From assembly GCF_008274585.1 (NCBI RefSeq), contig NZ_VTRT01000001.1, positions 372,001 through 436,000 of the forward strand: 64,000 bases of DNA, in the 5' to 3' direction. Under the pieces are notes generated by a model. That model saw only the letters and a list, made by a program, of their open reading frames with translations. It was not told the DNA's origin and searched no databases. The DNA is from Pedobacter sp. BS3. Its GTDB lineage: Bacteria; Bacteroidota; Bacteroidia; Sphingobacteriales; Sphingobacteriaceae. The position numbers and the translations under genes are program-made. Shown here one piece after another: positions 1-8,902 of the stretch. How positions within the stretch are numbered: the stretch's first letter is position 1; the number at the start of each line of letters is the position of its first letter.

Positions 1-26
1 AAATCCTGGATGTGTTCTTTCGTCAT
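1..26 (-). CDS. N-terminal start of an unidentified protein, cut by window edge
   Basis: An ATG on the minus strand at 26 opens a frame that runs to the window edge (MTKEHIQD...). Only eight complete residues are visible, so no family can be assigned. About 83 bases separate this start from the stop of the small protein upstream on the same strand. Confidence 0.3.
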
Positions 27-109
27 AACGGCAAAGATAAAAAAAGCCTTCAAATAACATTTTCGGGAGCTTTTTGACGATTAATTTCCCTAATATATTA
101 ATCAGGATT

Positions 110-283
110 TTATCGTGAAATTACTGTCTTCTTTTGGGGTGAAGAAGTGATACGGTTTTTATGTATCGTCATTTTAGCTTTATAATCACGGATATACTGG
201 CTGATTTTTTCCCGTTCTTCCTGTGTTAAAGGCTTGGGATCAACATAAAAATCAACATCTAAAGGTTCTCTGATAAGTCCCAT
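110..283 (-). CDS. small hypothetical protein, 57 aa
   Basis: A short ORF starts with ATG at 283 and ends with TAA at 110. It is charged and lysine-rich, with no signal peptide or membrane segment (starts MGLIREPLDV, ends KKTVISR). It starts only three bases after the stop of the acetyltransferase-like frame upstream on the same strand, so the two are probably co-transcribed. I do not recognise the family. The tight spacing and protein-like composition are the only support. Confidence 0.5.
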   Translation of the reverse strand: MGLIREPLDVDFYVDPKPLTQEEREKISQYIRDYKAKMTIHKNRITSSPQKKTVISR

Positions 284-286
284 AAT

Positions 287-813
287 TTATGTTTTAAAAT
301 ACTTTTCAATTAATGCCTTTGCCGGTAGTGTATCAATAATCATTAAGTTCCCGCCAAAGTGATGGGCACCTAATGATTTCATGTAATGGTCAATCAATTT
401 TGTTTTTGAATGGAAGGAGATGAAACCATCGAAGCCTTTTTGAAACGAAAGACGGCAAGCGTAAGCAATTAAATTTCCCGGAACACCAACATAAATTTTT
501 GTCTTCCCCTTATTAAACGGAGCGCTTTCGATCAGGTGCATGTAAATATGATCTACATCAATACTCAAACTAACCAATCCTTGAATAACATTGGGGTTGC
601 CCTGAATTGTTAATTTATAAACTTCCCTGTCAGGTGCATCTAATTCTCTTTTCCAGTTAAAAAGCCAGCCGTTTTTCTTAGTTACTTGTTTAATGTCTGA
701 TTTCAATAAATGCGAAACATCCGTTTGAAAGCTATCACCTGTGGTAACGTTTTCAATTGAGCGGTTAGCTTGTCAATTTCAAAATCCAAAAAATTGAGCT
801 TCTCTTTCACCAC
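287..813 (-). pseudogene. acetyltransferase-like protein with N-terminal frameshift
   Basis: The open frame 287-706 begins at TTG and encodes a protein ending KALIEKYFKT, with a GNAT-like C-terminal half (VPGNLIAYACRLSFQKGF, then SLGAHHFGGNLMIID). The same frame reads upstream without interruption to a TGA at 773-775 and gives plausible protein (SIENVTTGDSFQTDVS). The overlapping frame from GTG at 813 gives KEKLNFLDFEIDKL. Joining the two frames near 763-775 restores one protein of about 175 residues, so a single-base indel appears to split the gene. From memory, related Bacteroidota proteins carry this N-terminal block. It could be a sequencing error or a recent mutation. Confidence 0.6.
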
Positions 814-1024
814 TACAAGATACAAAAAGTATTACCATTTCTCAAATCAGATAGGGCGCACTTCAAATTTTCCCCTATAGTGCAAATGAGGCACAAGGTA
901 AATCTTCCATAGGTCAATTGCTTGATCTTACACCAGGGGTGCAAGTTTTTAACGATTAATTTCTCTAACATTCTAACATCGTCTTTCTTTTTTTGTTGTT
1001 TTGTAGCAGTTCAATAATTCATAA

Positions 1025-2674
<1,650 letters not shown>

Positions 2675-2717
2675 CAGGAATTAAAGCGCTGAATTTCGCT
2701 GCCGATAATTATCACTT

Positions 2718-3533
2718 ATGAAAAATTATATAACGGTGAATAACCTGAAAATAGAATATCAGAAACTTGAGCATACGGATAAATCCATCATTTTTTTGCA
2801 CAACAGCTCTGGTTCTATGGCTGTATGGGAAGAGCAGTGGGCCGATGAACGTTTCGGGGATTATACCTTGATGCGTTTTGATCTGCCCGGGCATGGCAGC
2901 TCTTCCCGGAGTCTTCATCCTGAAAAGGATTATTCTCTTTCAGGTCTGGCCCACGTGATATTGCAGGTTATTGAGCAATTGCAAACAGAGCGTTACATTA
3001 TTTGCGCCGTATCGCTGGCTACTAACCTCGCCGGAGAAATTGCGCATCTGCTTCCTGGCTGCAAGGGATTTTTCATGGCAGGAGCCTCCGTTATTGGCAA
3101 TAACCTTACTCCGGCAGATATATTATTGCCTTTTCAATACGGAGATGCACTGTTTGCAGAAGATCCCCCGGATGAAACGTTGAAGAATTATATCAAAGGA
3201 TTAACTTTTCATCACAAGGAAAATATACAAGCGAAACTAATAAGTGATTACAGAAATACGGATTCACGCTTTCGTGCGGTAATAGGCCAATCCATTGCCA
3301 GCGGTGAATGGACAGATGAAATACAAAACCTGGTGAACAGTGGCCGCACGGCGGCATGGGTTTTCGGGAAAGATGAACAGATTATCAATGCAGATTATTT
3401 AGGTAAAATGCCGGTAAACCAGTGGAGAGATAAAATCCATTTTATAAACGATGCAGGGCATCTGGTAAATTTAGACCAACCAGCTACCTTTAATCAATTG
3501 TTGCTGGAATTTGCAGATGAAATGTTGGGATAA
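2718..3533 (+). CDS. alpha/beta hydrolase
   Basis: 271 residues with the alpha/beta hydrolase layout: an oxyanion-region FLHNSSGS near residue 27, then FDLPGHGSS near residue 55, and a C-terminal DAGHLVNLDQP supplying the likely catalytic His. The nucleophile elbow reads CAVSLATN instead of the usual GxSxG, so a Ser near residue 98 is present in a less canonical setting. No signal peptide is seen, so it is probably cytosolic. The substrate is unknown. It lies just after pgi on the same strand. Confidence 0.85.
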   Translation: MKNYITVNNLKIEYQKLEHTDKSIIFLHNSSGSMAVWEEQWADERFGDYTLMRFDLPGHGSSSRSLHPEKDYSLSGLAHVILQVIEQLQTERYIICAVSLATNLAGEIAHLLPGCKGFFMAGASVIGNNLTPADILLPFQYGDALFAEDPPDETLKNYIKGLTFHHKENIQAKLISDYRNTDSRFRAVIGQSIASGEWTDEIQNLVNSGRTAAWVFGKDEQIINADYLGKMPVNQWRDKIHFINDAGHLVNLDQPATFNQLLLEFADEMLG

Positions 3534-3547
3534 CGCTGGCTGATTTT

Positions 3548-3959
3548 TTAGCAAACAAATTCCAGGTAATTACCAGGGTTGATCACTGAAAAAGACGCTT
3601 GTGGGGGTAGTTCCTGGCAAAAAATGCCGGCACCTTCTTAGGTTTATTGCCTCATTTAAAATCGTATACCGCCATTTGAGAACCGCTGATCTCTATCAGG
3701 TCAATTTCCTGCTGGTCTGCCCATATTCTGACAGTGCCTGCAGCCGGAAATCGCCAATCATGGCGTTACGGATCCCATTATCAAAGAAGAAGTACCATTT
3801 GGATGATTTGGTAACTTCTTTGCGCAGATTTGAGCTGTATCCGCCCAGGCGAAAAACAATTTGTACTTTTTCTAATAGGTCCAAGTAGCGTTCCACCGTG
3901 TTTTTGCTCAGGCTTAGCTGCCGTGCCAGCTCATCGTACGATACTTCAATTGAGTTTCG
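3548..3959 (-). pseudogene. remnant of AAA/DUF4143-family ATPase
   Basis: Several minus-strand frames together recover pieces of the DUF4143 C-terminal half of this ATPase family. The piece from 3959 reads VSYDELARQLSLSKNTVERY and continues as LDLLEKVQIVFRLGG and WYFFFDNGIRNAMI. Another frame gives WADQQEIDLIEISG, another KKVPAFFARNYPHK, and the last ASFSVINPGNYLEFVC before the TAA at 3548. The ATP-binding N-terminal half and a central block are missing, and there are at least three frame changes, so this is a decayed gene rather than a working one. Confidence 0.75.
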
Positions 3960-4047
3960 TCAAAAAAAGATTTTGAACGGATTAGCGGGTTGGTATGTGT
4001 TAATCCGATAAAATAATCAGGATTAAGAAATCCCGGTAATTTAATTT

Positions 4048-4821
4048 CTAATCCGCCAGCTCGATCCATACCGGTGCATGATCGCTGGTTTTTTCCCAGC
4101 CGCGTACATGGCGGTCAACACCGGCAGCTTTAAGCCGGTTTTGCAGTTGCGGACTGAGCAAAAAATGATCAATGCGTAAACCGGCATCACGGCCATAAGC
4201 ATTCCTGAAATAATCCCAGAACGTATAAATTTTCTCTTCCGGGTACAGTTTCCGTATAGCGTCTGTCCATCCCTGATCCACCAGCTTTTTGAAGGCTGCC
4301 CGTGTCTCCGGACGGAATAAGGCATCGTCTACCCAACGCTCGGGTTTATAAACATCCAGCTCGGTGGGCATTACATTGTAGTCGCCCGTTAATATCACCG
4401 GTTGCCCGGATTTAATGAGCTCATTGGCGTGAATGGCTAAGCGTTCAAACCAACGAAGCTTATAATCGAATTTCGGTCCTGGCGCCGGATTACCGTTGGG
4501 CAGGTAAAGGCATCCGATCACAAGGTCATTGATCCTTGCCTCGATATAACGGCTATGACTGTCTTCCGGGTCGCCGGGAAGTACCCGCCTGATCTCGTAG
4601 ATGTCGGCATTACGGCTCAATATGGCAACGCCATTCCAGCTTTTTTGCCCATGCCATAAAGGATAATATCCGGCATCACGTATAGCCTGTTCCGGAAACT
4701 TTTCCTGTGGCGCTTTCAGTTCCTGTAAGCAGACAATATCGGGCGTTGTTTCGTTAAGCCAGCGAAGCAGCACCGGCAATCTTCCGTTAACTCCATTAAC
4801 GTTATAGGTGGCTATTTTCAT
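4048..4821 (-). CDS. xth: exodeoxyribonuclease III (AP endonuclease)
   Basis: From ATG at 4821 the protein is 257 residues and begins MKIATYNVNGVNGR, the standard start of the ExoIII family. The open frame reaches back to 5010, but that stretch overlaps the DoxX-like gene and is not homologous, so I reject it. Motifs include LQELKAP (metal-binding Glu), GDYNVMPTELD, LRIDHFLLS and a terminal SDHAPVWIEL with the catalytic Asp-His. It repairs abasic sites in DNA and acts as a 3'-5' exonuclease. It lies 29 bases downstream of the DoxX-like gene and probably shares its transcript. Confidence 0.95.
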   Translation of the reverse strand: MKIATYNVNGVNGRLPVLLRWLNETTPDIVCLQELKAPQEKFPEQAIRDAGYYPLWHGQKSWNGVAILSRNADIYEIRRVLPGDPEDSHSRYIEARINDLVIGCLYLPNGNPAPGPKFDYKLRWFERLAIHANELIKSGQPVILTGDYNVMPTELDVYKPERWVDDALFRPETRAAFKKLVDQGWTDAIRKLYPEEKIYTFWDYFRNAYGRDAGLRIDHFLLSPQLQNRLKAAGVDRHVRGWEKTSDHAPVWIELAD

Positions 4822-4850
4822 CGAAAAATGCGGGGTTAGGACTGCTGGAT

Positions 4851-5222
4851 TTATGATTCGGTTGCCAGGCGCCGGCGGTAATAGCTGTATGAGCCTGCCC
4901 AAAGTAAAAATGGAAGAAGCATGAACGCAATTTGCGGCATCCAGCCATCGGTGGCTATTTGTGAATAAGTTGCTCCTACTAAATCGAAGAAAAATCCGGC
5001 GTACGCCCATTCCTTTATACGGGGATAACCCGGTATTAGTATAGCAATTACACCTAAAACTTTAAGAATTCCAATAAATATGGTGAAATAGTCGGGATAG
5101 CCCAGGTGCTGCATAAACACTTTTGCCTCTTTTGCAAGCATAATATCCGGAATGGAGGAAAATAGCATAAAGGCTGCAAACAGCCCGGTGTAAATCCAGT
5201 AAATGGTGTTTGTTTTTTTCAT
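4851..5222 (-). CDS. DoxX-like membrane protein
   Basis: 123 residues with four predicted hydrophobic segments, in the layout of the small DoxX-like inner-membrane family (MKKTNTIYWIYTGLFAAFML at the start, a GILKVLGVIAILIPG segment in the middle). The family is loosely linked to redox or stress functions. The exact role is unknown. It precedes the exonuclease III gene on the same strand. Confidence 0.85.
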   Translation of the reverse strand: MKKTNTIYWIYTGLFAAFMLFSSIPDIMLAKEAKVFMQHLGYPDYFTIFIGILKVLGVIAILIPGYPRIKEWAYAGFFFDLVGATYSQIATDGWMPQIAFMLLPFLLWAGSYSYYRRRLATES

Positions 5223-5268
5223 GGGTTTAACGGTTAGTTATTTAAAGTTAAAAGTAATAAATCTGAAG

Positions 5269-5297
5269 GATAAAAGATAAAAGATAAAAGATAAAAG
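5269..5297. repeat. heptamer tandem repeat (GATAAAA)x4
   Basis: About four consecutive copies of GATAAAA lie 47 bases upstream of the DoxX-like start. The rest of 5223-5471 holds no gene that I can support. Confidence 0.8.
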
Positions 5298-5471
5298 AAA
5301 AAAGGCTTTTTCGCTTCTTTTAGTACATAGTCTACTTGATTAATTAGCAGGGATAGTTTCTCGACACGGTATTTTCTTTACCAATTACTACTGTTTGTTA
5401 CTACGATTTGCCCGTTCTTCAATTGTAGAATGTCGCCTTTAAACGCTGTATGCAGTATAAGGTTACTTTTT

Positions 5472-6347
5472 CTAATAATACGTGATCTTCCGTTTAGTCA
5501 CATGTATAGGCTTATCATCCATCATGTAACTTTTCATCAGCCAGTTACCTTGCTCGTCGAACATCTCGTATTTAAACGTTCTGGAATAGGTGTCTTTTCC
5601 TTCTTTTTTACGTGGAAGCCCGCCAATAATCCTTATATTAGAATCCAGTTCAAATGTAAGATTGCGCTTTTTATCATAGATATAAGTTATTTTACCTGTT
5701 TTAGTCCCGGTAGAATCGTAGCTGTGATCCGCTATTTTATTATTCTGAGCATCATAAACATAGTTATGTGTTAGCTCTAAGTTCCCGTTGGATTTATACC
5801 GGGTTTCTTTAATGCAATTCCCTTTTTTATCATAGCGATAAACCGTTTTAAAGTTTAATTTTTCACCACGGGTATAACTATACGTAGTATCTCTTTTACC
5901 CAACTTATTATAAATAATACGATGCGAAATGCGGCCTTCGCGATACAGCGTTTCTACAAGGTTCCGCTTATTGTTATGATTATATTTGTAACTGGAAATA
6001 TTCCTGGCTTTTCCGTTTTCAGCGGCGCTTTGTACTATTCGCCCTTTGCTGTTATAGCAGTTAACAGAATGATAATCCAGTTGGCCTGTGGTTTTGTATA
6101 TATACCATTCCGCTATATTGCCTGCTTGATTGTAGTTGTACACTAATTTGCTTGTCCAATTAGTGTACAAGGCTCCGGTTGTGTTGTTTACACCATAGTC
6201 ATAATAAGTAACGGATTGCACCTTGCCTTTAAGATTGTTGCTTTCCGCATCGTTTTGGTATTTACCGGATGATTCTACAATCTTATCCTGTGCCGTTACG
6301 TTCAGGCAGGTAATCATCATGAAAGCAAGTAACCGGATATACTTCAT
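5472..6347 (-). CDS. exported YD-repeat-like protein
   Basis: 291 residues with an N-terminal signal peptide (MKYIRLLAFMMITCLNVTAQ, cleavage likely after TAQ). The mature part has loosely repeated units of the type YxxxGxxxxxxxY (YNYNQAGNIAEWYIY, CYNSKGRIVQS, YRYDKKGNCIKETRY, YVYDAQNNKIADHSY), reminiscent of RHS/YD repeats and of MORN-like beta repeats. It is likely exported to the periplasm or surface. No enzyme motif is visible, so the function is unknown. A lipoprotein in the island at 27194 has a similar style. Confidence 0.8.
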   Translation of the reverse strand: MKYIRLLAFMMITCLNVTAQDKIVESSGKYQNDAESNNLKGKVQSVTYYDYGVNNTTGALYTNWTSKLVYNYNQAGNIAEWYIYKTTGQLDYHSVNCYNSKGRIVQSAAENGKARNISSYKYNHNNKRNLVETLYREGRISHRIIYNKLGKRDTTYSYTRGEKLNFKTVYRYDKKGNCIKETRYKSNGNLELTHNYVYDAQNNKIADHSYDSTGTKTGKITYIYDKKRNLTFELDSNIRIIGGLPRKKEGKDTYSRTFKYEMFDEQGNWLMKSYMMDDKPIHVTKRKITYY

Positions 6348-6480
6348 GTCATTTTAATTGGTATAATCTAAGATAGCAAGTTTATCCAGAAATAGCTTCT
6401 GATGTTTCGCACCGCAGACAGCGTTTTAAACACTGTTTGCGGTAAGGTCATTTCCACTCGTTTAAGAGTAAAAAACACAC

Positions 6481-6503
6481 TGACAAATTTTGATTTTTTG
6501 TCA
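6481..6503. promoter_or_regulatory. TetR operator (site 1)
   Basis: TGACAAA and TTTGTCA form perfect 7-bp inverted arms around a 9-base spacer, with the overall pattern TGACA-N13-TGTCA. It overlaps the -33 element of the predicted tetR promoter, as expected for autorepression. A second site of identical geometry precedes the MFS gene. Confidence 0.7.
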
Positions 6504-6519
6504 ATGTGCTGTATATTTG
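6488..6519 (+). promoter_or_regulatory. Bacteroidota-type promoter of tetR gene
   Basis: A -33 TTTTG at 6488-6492 is followed after 19 bases by a -7 TATATTTG at 6512-6519, which fits the TAnnTTTG consensus. The first ATG of the regulator is only 10 bases beyond, implying a very short leader. The alternative ATG at 6539 would give a more usual one. Confidence 0.6.
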
Positions 6520-6529
6520 CAGCAGAATA

Positions 6530-7156
6530 ATGCCGAGCATGTCTCCCGAGCCTTCCATACAAGAGGATATTCTTCCGGAACAAATCCTGCAAGCCGCTTT
6601 GCAGCTATACCTCAGGCACGGGCTGAAAAAGGTAACTATGGACGATGTGTCAAAAGTTATCGGCAAAAGCCGGAGCACACTCTATTATTATTATAAAAAC
6701 CGCGACGAAATATTCGAGGCGGTTATGGATGCGCTCATTCGTGAGGTGCTTGATGAAATTACCCGGACTGTAGATCAAGCCGATACGGTAGAAAATAAAA
6801 TACGAGCTTTTTGCCTCGCTAAGATCAAAACATCCGAAGACAGGAGGCCGGTTTTTACCGCGATGGAAGCCGGAATGGATGCCGATGAAATATCCAGGCA
6901 TGCTAAAACTATGAGCGGCGTGCACCGGCGATTGATGAAAGCCGAAGCTGAACTGCTCAAAAAGGTGCTGACAACCGGTGTAAAAAATAGTCAGATCCGC
7001 CCGTTGAGGCCAAAGGAGCAGGATATGCTGATTTTTATTCTTTTAAGTGGCATCCGTGGCATACGGCGTGAAATGCGGCACGAAAACAATTTCAGCAACT
7101 TAAAGCCGGCGGTTGATACCTTAACGGCAATGGCCATGAAATGGCTGGCTGAATAA
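6530..7156 (+). CDS. TetR/AcrR-family transcriptional regulator
   Basis: 208 residues from ATG at 6530 (a second ATG at 6539 is equally possible). The N-terminal helix-turn-helix is clear: ILQAALQLYLRHGLKKVTMD, then DVSKVIGKSRSTLYYYYKNRD. The C-terminal half is a helical ligand-binding domain. It is followed 66 bases later by an MFS transporter on the same strand. Matching palindromes lie in its own promoter and just before the transporter, so it probably represses both and is relieved by a transported compound. Confidence 0.92.
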   Translation: MPSMSPEPSIQEDILPEQILQAALQLYLRHGLKKVTMDDVSKVIGKSRSTLYYYYKNRDEIFEAVMDALIREVLDEITRTVDQADTVENKIRAFCLAKIKTSEDRRPVFTAMEAGMDADEISRHAKTMSGVHRRLMKAEAELLKKVLTTGVKNSQIRPLRPKEQDMLIFILLSGIRGIRREMRHENNFSNLKPAVDTLTAMAMKWLAE

Positions 7157-7172
7157 AAAATTTTGCATAACG

Positions 7173-7199
7173 TCTGACATTTTCACAAATAATGTCAGA
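7173..7199. promoter_or_regulatory. TetR operator (site 2)
   Basis: TCTGACATT and AATGTCAGA form perfect 9-bp inverted arms around a 9-base spacer. The inner pattern TGACA-N13-TGTCA at 7175-7197 matches the site in the tetR promoter in sequence and spacing. It lies 23 bases upstream of the MFS start. Confidence 0.75.
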
Positions 7200-7222
7200 T
7201 GGTGATATTGAGGAATAACGAG

Positions 7223-8461
7223 ATGAGGAGCTTGAGTAACGTAAATACATTCAGGGCATTTAGAAGTACAAATTATACACTATATTTTGTTGGACGGTCG
7301 GTTTCGCAGTTTGGTACATGGATGCAGCGGACGGCTGTTGTTTGGATGATCTACACCATGACACATTCTGCTTTTATGCTGGGCCTTACCATATTTGCAG
7401 AACAGTTTCCGTCGTTTTTGCTTTCCATATTCGGCGGTATCGCTGCCGACAGGTATGACCGTTATAAAATTATCAGGATAACGCAGATCGCGTCGATGGT
7501 ACAGGCAAGCCTTCTTGCCGTACTCATTATTACGGGGCACTATGTGGTTTGGGAAATACTTACGTTGAGTGTTATATTGGGTATGATCAATGCCTTCGAC
7601 GTACCGGCCCGGCAATCCATGATCCATGAAGTTTTGTATGATGATGCGGATCTCCCCAATGCGCTTTCGCTGAATTCGGCCATGGCAAGCCTGGCAAGTT
7701 TGCTTGGTCCGGCGTTATCCGGTATTATCCTTGAGCAATTCGGCGCCGGAATCTGCTTTTTATTAAATGCAGCAAGCTTTGGCGGAGTAATGCTCTCGTT
7801 AACGTTCATGAAACTACCGGTCTATAAGCCATCTGCCACGAAGAAGAAAATTGTATTGGAGCTTATCGAGGGATTCATTTATCTCAGGAAGACGCCGGCT
7901 ATCGGGTTAATTATCCTGATACTCGGCGTGGTAAGCTTGCTGGTACTGCCTTATAACACCCTGTTGCCGGTATATGCCAAAGAAATTTTTAAGGGTAACG
8001 CCGCAACCTTTGGATACATTACCAGCTTTATCGGTTTGGGCGCTGTTGGTGGAACTGTTTTACTGGCATCGTTAAAAAAAGGCGCCAGTCTTAAAATGCT
8101 GCTGCTCATTAGTACCGTTATCCTTGGCACCGGGCTTATTGCTTTTTCTTATACCAGTAACTTCCCCCTGGCCATGTTCTTTGCCCTGTTGGCCGGGTTT
8201 GGCACCGTGGCGCAAAATACCATCAGCAATATTATTGTACAGTCTGAAAGTGCGCCGCGTATGCGGGGAAGGGCTATCAGTATCATGATTATGGCGATGT
8301 ATGGCATGCTGCCACTGGGTAGTCTTCTTGTGGGGGCGGTATCGCAGCAGATAGGTGCACCCAACACTATTCTCTGCCAGGGCATCATTGGGTTGATCAT
8401 TGCAGCAGTTTTTTACCATCTTTTGCGCACACACCGGTTGGATAGCGAGACTACCACATAA
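7223..8461 (+). CDS. MFS transporter, probable drug/metabolite exporter
   Basis: 412 residues from ATG at 7223. The upstream ATG at 7199 lies inside the operator palindrome, and a GAGGAAT sits ahead of 7223. It has about twelve hydrophobic segments of the major facilitator superfamily, including the loop motif GGIAADRYDRYKI after the second segment and GRAISIMIMAMYGMLPLGS late in the protein. It looks like the group of putative exporters with an enterobactin/macrolide-efflux-like fold. It is an inner-membrane protein, and its substrate is unknown. It is controlled with the TetR gene ahead of it. Confidence 0.9.
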   Translation: MRSLSNVNTFRAFRSTNYTLYFVGRSVSQFGTWMQRTAVVWMIYTMTHSAFMLGLTIFAEQFPSFLLSIFGGIAADRYDRYKIIRITQIASMVQASLLAVLIITGHYVVWEILTLSVILGMINAFDVPARQSMIHEVLYDDADLPNALSLNSAMASLASLLGPALSGIILEQFGAGICFLLNAASFGGVMLSLTFMKLPVYKPSATKKKIVLELIEGFIYLRKTPAIGLIILILGVVSLLVLPYNTLLPVYAKEIFKGNAATFGYITSFIGLGAVGGTVLLASLKKGASLKMLLLISTVILGTGLIAFSYTSNFPLAMFFALLAGFGTVAQNTISNIIVQSESAPRMRGRAISIMIMAMYGMLPLGSLLVGAVSQQIGAPNTILCQGIIGLIIAAVFYHLLRTHRLDSETTT

Positions 8462-8510
8462 AAAGCACCACCGAATTTGCTTTTCAAAAACAGTGTATAG
8501 TTTAATTTCA

Positions 8511-8518
8511 TACCTTTG
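8511..8518 (+). promoter_or_regulatory. -7 promoter element for riboswitch-metE transcript
   Basis: TACCTTTG matches TAnnTTTG and lies about 35 bases upstream of the first riboswitch stem. A convincing -33 element was not found. Confidence 0.4.
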
Positions 8519-8552
8519 TGCCGATAAGTTCTTTACTCTATTTCTTCATCAA

Positions 8553-8723
8553 CCGGTAATGGTTTTGCTTAGCTGCAAATTAAAAGGGAATCGTGTGTAA
8601 ATCGCGAACTGTCCCGCAACTGTAAGTAACCAACAGGTTTTTACCGATCATGTCCACTGTTTGCCCGCCGGCGGATGGGAAGGATGGTAAAAATGTTACA
8701 AGTCAGGAGACCTGCCTTTACCG
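8553..8723 (+). ncRNA. cobalamin (B12) riboswitch
   Basis: The conserved landmarks are in order: an outer stem CGGTAA (8554) pairing with TTACCG (8718), an AAAGGGAATCGTGTG block, the invariant CTGTCCCGCAACTGTAA, a CCACTG...TGGGAAGG segment and the B12-box-like AGTCAGGAGACCTGCC. It lies 180 bases upstream of metE. In many bacteria B12 binding to this RNA shuts off the B12-independent methionine synthase, which is only needed when B12 is short. Whether it acts on transcription or translation is not clear. I saw no strong terminator before metE. Confidence 0.95.
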
Positions 8724-8902
8724 CAATTGACAATGCTTTCGTGGATTGAAGCAAAGGTTATGTTTTGATGTATGCGCCGCAGCTTTGTATGAGCTATTGG
8801 TTCGTTGCGCATACGCGTTTCATCACACATTTTCGTCCACGGATTTATTGCGAAGTTTGGAAAGAACTTTTAACAGTTAATCATTTAAACAAGTTAAAAG
8901 TA

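Noticed and set aside
4822-5010. N-terminal extension of exonuclease III
   Set aside because: It overlaps the DoxX-like gene and is not homologous. The family start MKIATYNVNG is at 4821.
8765-8902. N-terminal extension of MetE
   Set aside because: The family N-terminus begins at 8903, and the upstream stretch is riboswitch leader.
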